Positions 61,024-64,000 of a DNA stretch of 64,000 nt are shown in pieces. Location: positions 62,001 through 126,000 of the forward strand of contig NZ_JAEQNC010000001.1 of NCBI RefSeq assembly GCF_016722925.1, written 5' to 3'. The first letter of the stretch is position 1; each line of letters starts with the position of its first letter. Both the position numbers and the translations under genes were made by a program. Origin of the DNA: Phytoamicus setariae. Lineage in GTDB: Bacteria; Pseudomonadota; Alphaproteobacteria; Rhizobiales; Rhizobiaceae. The notes beneath the pieces are model-generated. The model was not told the DNA's origin. It searched no databases and saw only the letters and a list, made by a program, of their open reading frames with translations.

Positions 61024-64000
61024 ATGGATATTGGAACAAAGAAAAATCAGATTCCACGAGTCAGCGTCGCCGCCTTTGATGGCTTGGACCAGCCTATTCG
61101 TATGGAATTCCGCAGTGAGGCGGAACTCAGCGACATCGGCCGCGGGCTCGCGTCCGCTAGTTTGCCTTCGCTGCCTTTTTTCAAGCCATTCCGGTTTCCG
61201 GCTCGACTTTTCGACAACGAGATCGCGATCCACGGAAACTACGAGAGAATTTCGATCGCATCGCGCAGCAGCCAGGTCATAACCCCGGCTGCGGAGTGGC
61301 TGCTCGACAACCATCATCTGGTGCGCGAAAACCTTCGTCAGGTACGCCGCGACCTGCCGCTCAAGTTCTATCGGCAACTCCCGGAAATCACCGTCGAGGG
61401 CGGGGCCGTGTTGCCACGAACGTTTGCGCTTGCCTGGGTCTATGTTGCCCATACCGACAGCACGTTCGAAGGGGCTACGCTGAGTGCGGTCGTCAACGGG
61501 TTCCAACATAGCCAGTCCTTGACCATTGGCGAGATCTGGGCTGTTCCTGCCATCCTCAGATACATACTGCTCGAGAATTTGCGCCGCATCTCCGATCGGG
61601 TCGATCAATCTCGTCAGATGCGCATTGAAGCCAATCGGTTCGCCGATTTCCTGGCAACCAGCAGCGATCGGAGCGGCCTGGAGGCCGCCTTTCGGGTGAA
61701 GGCGAAGCTTACCGGCGACAACGCTTTCTCCACCCAGCTGCTCTATCGCTTGCGGGAAGATTCCGAAGCCGCATCGGAAGCGCTCGATTGGCTCGAGGCA
61801 CGTCTCGAAGCGCGCGACAGCAATGCCGAAGAGGTGATGATTGCCGAGCATGCAAGGATATCGACCAACAACCTGACTGTCGGCAACATTATTCGCAGCT
61901 TGCGGCGCATTGACGATTTCGACTGGACGAAATGGTTCGAGGAAATTTCCACCGTCGACAGGGCGTTGCGCGAAGGCTCTGATTTCGGTCGGCTCGATCC
62001 GACCACGCGCAATCATTACCGCACGGCAATCGAGAAAACGGCGCGCCGCTCGGATAAATCCGAAATCGAGGTCGCTAAGCTCGCGCTTGAATTTGCTGCC
62101 CGTGAGTCCGCCATGCCGGACACTGACCCTGCAAGGCGGCAGGCCAATGTCGGCTACTACCTGGTCGGGGTTGGTGTTTCAGCCCTCAGGCGCGCCGCCG
62201 GCTATCGAACACCTGTCTTGCAGCGAGTGGAGTCTGCCGCGCGACGCGCTGGCGTTGCCACCTTGATGGTGCCCGTCGCGCTGATGGCGCTGGCGATGGT
62301 CGGTTTCGCTTCCTGGATGCTGAGCTTCCTGGCGCTGGATGTCATTGAAAACCTAGTGCTTAGCCTCGTCTTTGCGCCGCTTGCCTGGGAGGTCGCTTCC
62401 GCGATCTTTCGCAGCATCGTCTTCGCACTACTGCCACCATCGTTTTTGCCGGGTTACGAGTTCAAGAGCGGCATACCACAGACTGTACGGACCATGGTCG
62501 TCATCCCGTGCTTGCTGACCGACCGGGATGCCATCGCGGCATTGGTGCGAAATCTGGAGATCCACTATCTCGCCAACCCCGATGACAATATTTGCTTTGC
62601 GCTGTTAAGCGATTGGCCTGATGCCGAACAGGAGGAAGCGGAGGACGACAAGGAGCTTCTGGCGTTTGCGGAAGCCGAGATCGACCGGATTGCCTATAAA
62701 TACCTGACGGCCGGCCCCCGACGTTTCTTTCTGCTGCATCGTCGCCGACTGTTCAACAAGGCCGAAAGCGTATGGATGGGCTGGGAGCGAAAGCGCGGCA
62801 AGCTGCATGAGCTGAACCTGCTTTTGAACGGCGAACAGGACACCACCTTCGTCGGCCACCATGAGGATCTGCCGACAGGCATCCAGTATATCCTGACACT
62901 TGATTCCGATACCCGACTTCCCCGGGATTCGGCCCGAAAGCTTATTGGAAAACTGGCGCACCCGCTGAATGCTCCGGTGGTCGACGCGGAGACCGGAAGG
63001 GTTACCGAGGGTTACGGCATCCTGCAGCCGCGCATCACGCCATCGCTGACGACCGGCGACGAGGCATCCGTTTTCCAGCGGATATTCTCCCAGGACTGCG
63101 GCCTCGATCCCTATGTTTTTGCAGTATCCGATCTCTATCAGGACCTGTTTGGTGAGGGTTCGTATACAGGCAAGGGGCTCTATCACATCAGCGCCTTCTC
63201 CGAGGCACTGGAAGGGCGGATCGACGAGAATACGGTGCTGAGCCATGATCTTCTGGAAGGGTCTTTTGCGCGCTGCGCGCTTGTCAGCGACGTGACCTTT
63301 GTCGAAGATTTTCCGGTCCGCTATGAGGTGGAGCTGTCAAGACAGCATCGCTGGGCACGCGGCGACTGGCAGCTCCTGCCGATGATCTTTGACAGAAATA
63401 ACGGGCTGGGTGCGCTCGCAAGATTGAAAATGCTGGACAATCTGCGTCGGTCGCTGATGCCCGTCATCTGGCTGGTGGCGTCAATGCTGGGCTGGTGCCT
63501 GCTTTCACCGCCGGCTGCGGCTTTTTGGCAATTGGTCCTGATCGGAAGCACTTTTGCCGCGACGCTGCTATCGCTGCTGACCGGGCTCGCTCCCCAGCAA
63601 CGGGATGTCACGCCATGGCGCCATCTCAAGACGATTCTGGCCGAATGCATAGATGCCCTGGCCCAGATCGGCCTCCTCATCGCGTTCATGATCCACAACG
63701 CGATCACCATGATCGATGCGATCGTCAGAACGGCCTATCGTCTGTTCATCAGCCGCCGGCACCTGCTGGAGTGGCTGACGGCTGAGGATGCGCATGCTGC
63801 AAGACCGAATGGCGTCGGCGACTACTACAGGATGATGGCGCTGTCGCTGGTGGCTGCGGTGGTGCTTTTTGCCATCGTCGCGCTGGTCAACCCGGCCAAC
63901 GCCATAGTGGCTGGCATTTTCACCCTGATTTGGCTGATAGCGCCGGGGCTTGCCTGGTGGGTCAGCCAGTCGGAAGTGAATGAGGACTGCCTGGTAATCT
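61024..64000 (+). CDS. ndvB: Cyclic beta-1,2-glucan synthase, NdvB/ChvB type (5' part, runs off the right edge)
   Basis: About 992 codons are in the window; the family is about 2800 residues. The gene makes periplasmic cyclic glucans needed for hypo-osmotic growth and plant or host interaction. A GTG at 61009 with AGAGG upstream is an alternative start. Membrane helices occur at about 410-480 (TLMVPVALMALAMVGFASWM) and again from about residue 805. Between them is the GT84 domain with ILTLDSDTRLPRDSARKLIG (D627, D629), GEGSYTGKGLYHI and SRQHRWARGDWQ (Q774, W777). The GH94 phosphorylase-like end lies outside. Confidence 0.93.
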   Translation, partial: MDIGTKKNQIPRVSVAAFDGLDQPIRMEFRSEAELSDIGRGLASASLPSLPFFKPFRFPARLFDNEIAIHGNYERISIASRSSQVITPAAEWLLDNHHLVRENLRQVRRDLPLKFYRQLPEITVEGGAVLPRTFALAWVYVAHTDSTFEGATLSAVVNGFQHSQSLTIGEIWAVPAILRYILLENLRRISDRVDQSRQMRIEANRFADFLATSSDRSGLEAAFRVKAKLTGDNAFSTQLLYRLREDSEAASEALDWLEARLEARDSNAEEVMIAEHARISTNNLTVGNIIRSLRRIDDFDWTKWFEEISTVDRALREGSDFGRLDPTTRNHYRTAIEKTARRSDKSEIEVAKLALEFAARESAMPDTDPARRQANVGYYLVGVGVSALRRAAGYRTPVLQRVESAARRAGVATLMVPVALMALAMVGFASWMLSFLALDVIENLVLSLVFAPLAWEVASAIFRSIVFALLPPSFLPGYEFKSGIPQTVRTMVVIPCLLTDRDAIAALVRNLEIHYLANPDDNICFALLSDWPDAEQEEAEDDKELLAFAEAEIDRIAYKYLTAGPRRFFLLHRRRLFNKAESVWMGWERKRGKLHELNLLLNGEQDTTFVGHHEDLPTGIQYILTLDSDTRLPRDSARKLIGKLAHPLNAPVVDAETGRVTEGYGILQPRITPSLTTGDEASVFQRIFSQDCGLDPYVFAVSDLYQDLFGEGSYTGKGLYHISAFSEALEGRIDENTVLSHDLLEGSFARCALVSDVTFVEDFPVRYEVELSRQHRWARGDWQLLPMIFDRNNGLGALARLKMLDNLRRSLMPVIWLVASMLGWCLLSPPAAAFWQLVLIGSTFAATLLSLLTGLAPQQRDVTPWRHLKTILAECIDALAQIGLLIAFMIHNAITMIDAIVRTAYRLFISRRHLLEWLTAEDAHAARPNGVGDYYRMMALSLVAAVVLFAIVALVNPANAIVAGIFTLIWLIAPGLAWWVSQSEVNEDCLVI

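Overview
The window reads as a chromosomal segment of an alphaproteobacterium of the Hyphomicrobiales, most likely Rhizobiaceae. The evidence is a cysteine-free Irr-type Fur regulator next to fabA-fabB-fabI, the start of a very large NdvB/ChvB-type cyclic beta-1,2-glucan synthase, a BA14K protein, a small alphaproteobacterial SRP RNA beside dnaX, TTGCAA/TATATG-like promoters and GC-rich coding sequence. Most of it is housekeeping core. I see no prophage, insertion sequence, CRISPR array or rRNA operon. Genus cannot be fixed by eye.

Layout. 1-5.9 kb (minus strand): the 5' part of cmk, a frameshifted alpha/beta hydrolase, an aminothiazoline-carboxylate hydrolase-like protein, a tightly linked pair of exported proteins (FG-GAP/ASPIC protein plus a vanadium-haloperoxidase/PAP2-like enzyme) and a DUF899 thioredoxin-like protein. 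6-11.2 kb: a TetR repressor facing a PspA-like / YiaA-like / three-domain acyltransferase cluster across three palindromic operators. 11.2-18.3 kb: an uncharacterised large membrane protein divergent from a TMEM43 protein, then YdcF, a TRIC-type channel, an exported phytase-like esterase, and irr. 18.4-23 kb: fabA-fabB-fabI for unsaturated fatty acids and enoyl reduction, then LuxR-type and AraC-type regulators.

23-37.4 kb is the translation and RNA block: an RsmC-like methyltransferase, pnp, rpsO, truB, rbfA, and the rimP-nusA-ylxR-infB operon with a promoter and an attenuator-like leader. An HxlR-controlled glutathione transferase / NTF2-like / tautomerase cluster sits inside it. 37.4-49.7 kb: an ArsR-SRPBCC pair, lytic transglycosylase, recR, LysE-type exporter, MscS channel, ybaB, dnaX, SRP RNA, a HIT-nudC-UPF0303 overlapping operon, and an alcohol dehydrogenase convergent with a LysR regulator. 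49.7-64 kb: a small DUF1127-like protein, tRNA-Leu(CAG), BA14K, a SelT/W-like protein, EI24-type membrane protein, nth, DUF2244, an Ada-like alkyltransferase, the minus-strand run mgsA-glk-ABC exporter-dapB-gpmA, an M20 peptidase, a decayed small gene, and the first ~990 codons of the cyclic glucan synthase, which runs off the right edge.

The least explained parts are the FG-GAP / haloperoxidase-like pair, the TMEM43 / large membrane protein pair, the TetR-controlled membrane cluster and the rimP leader. No single element can be declared a new system from sequence alone.
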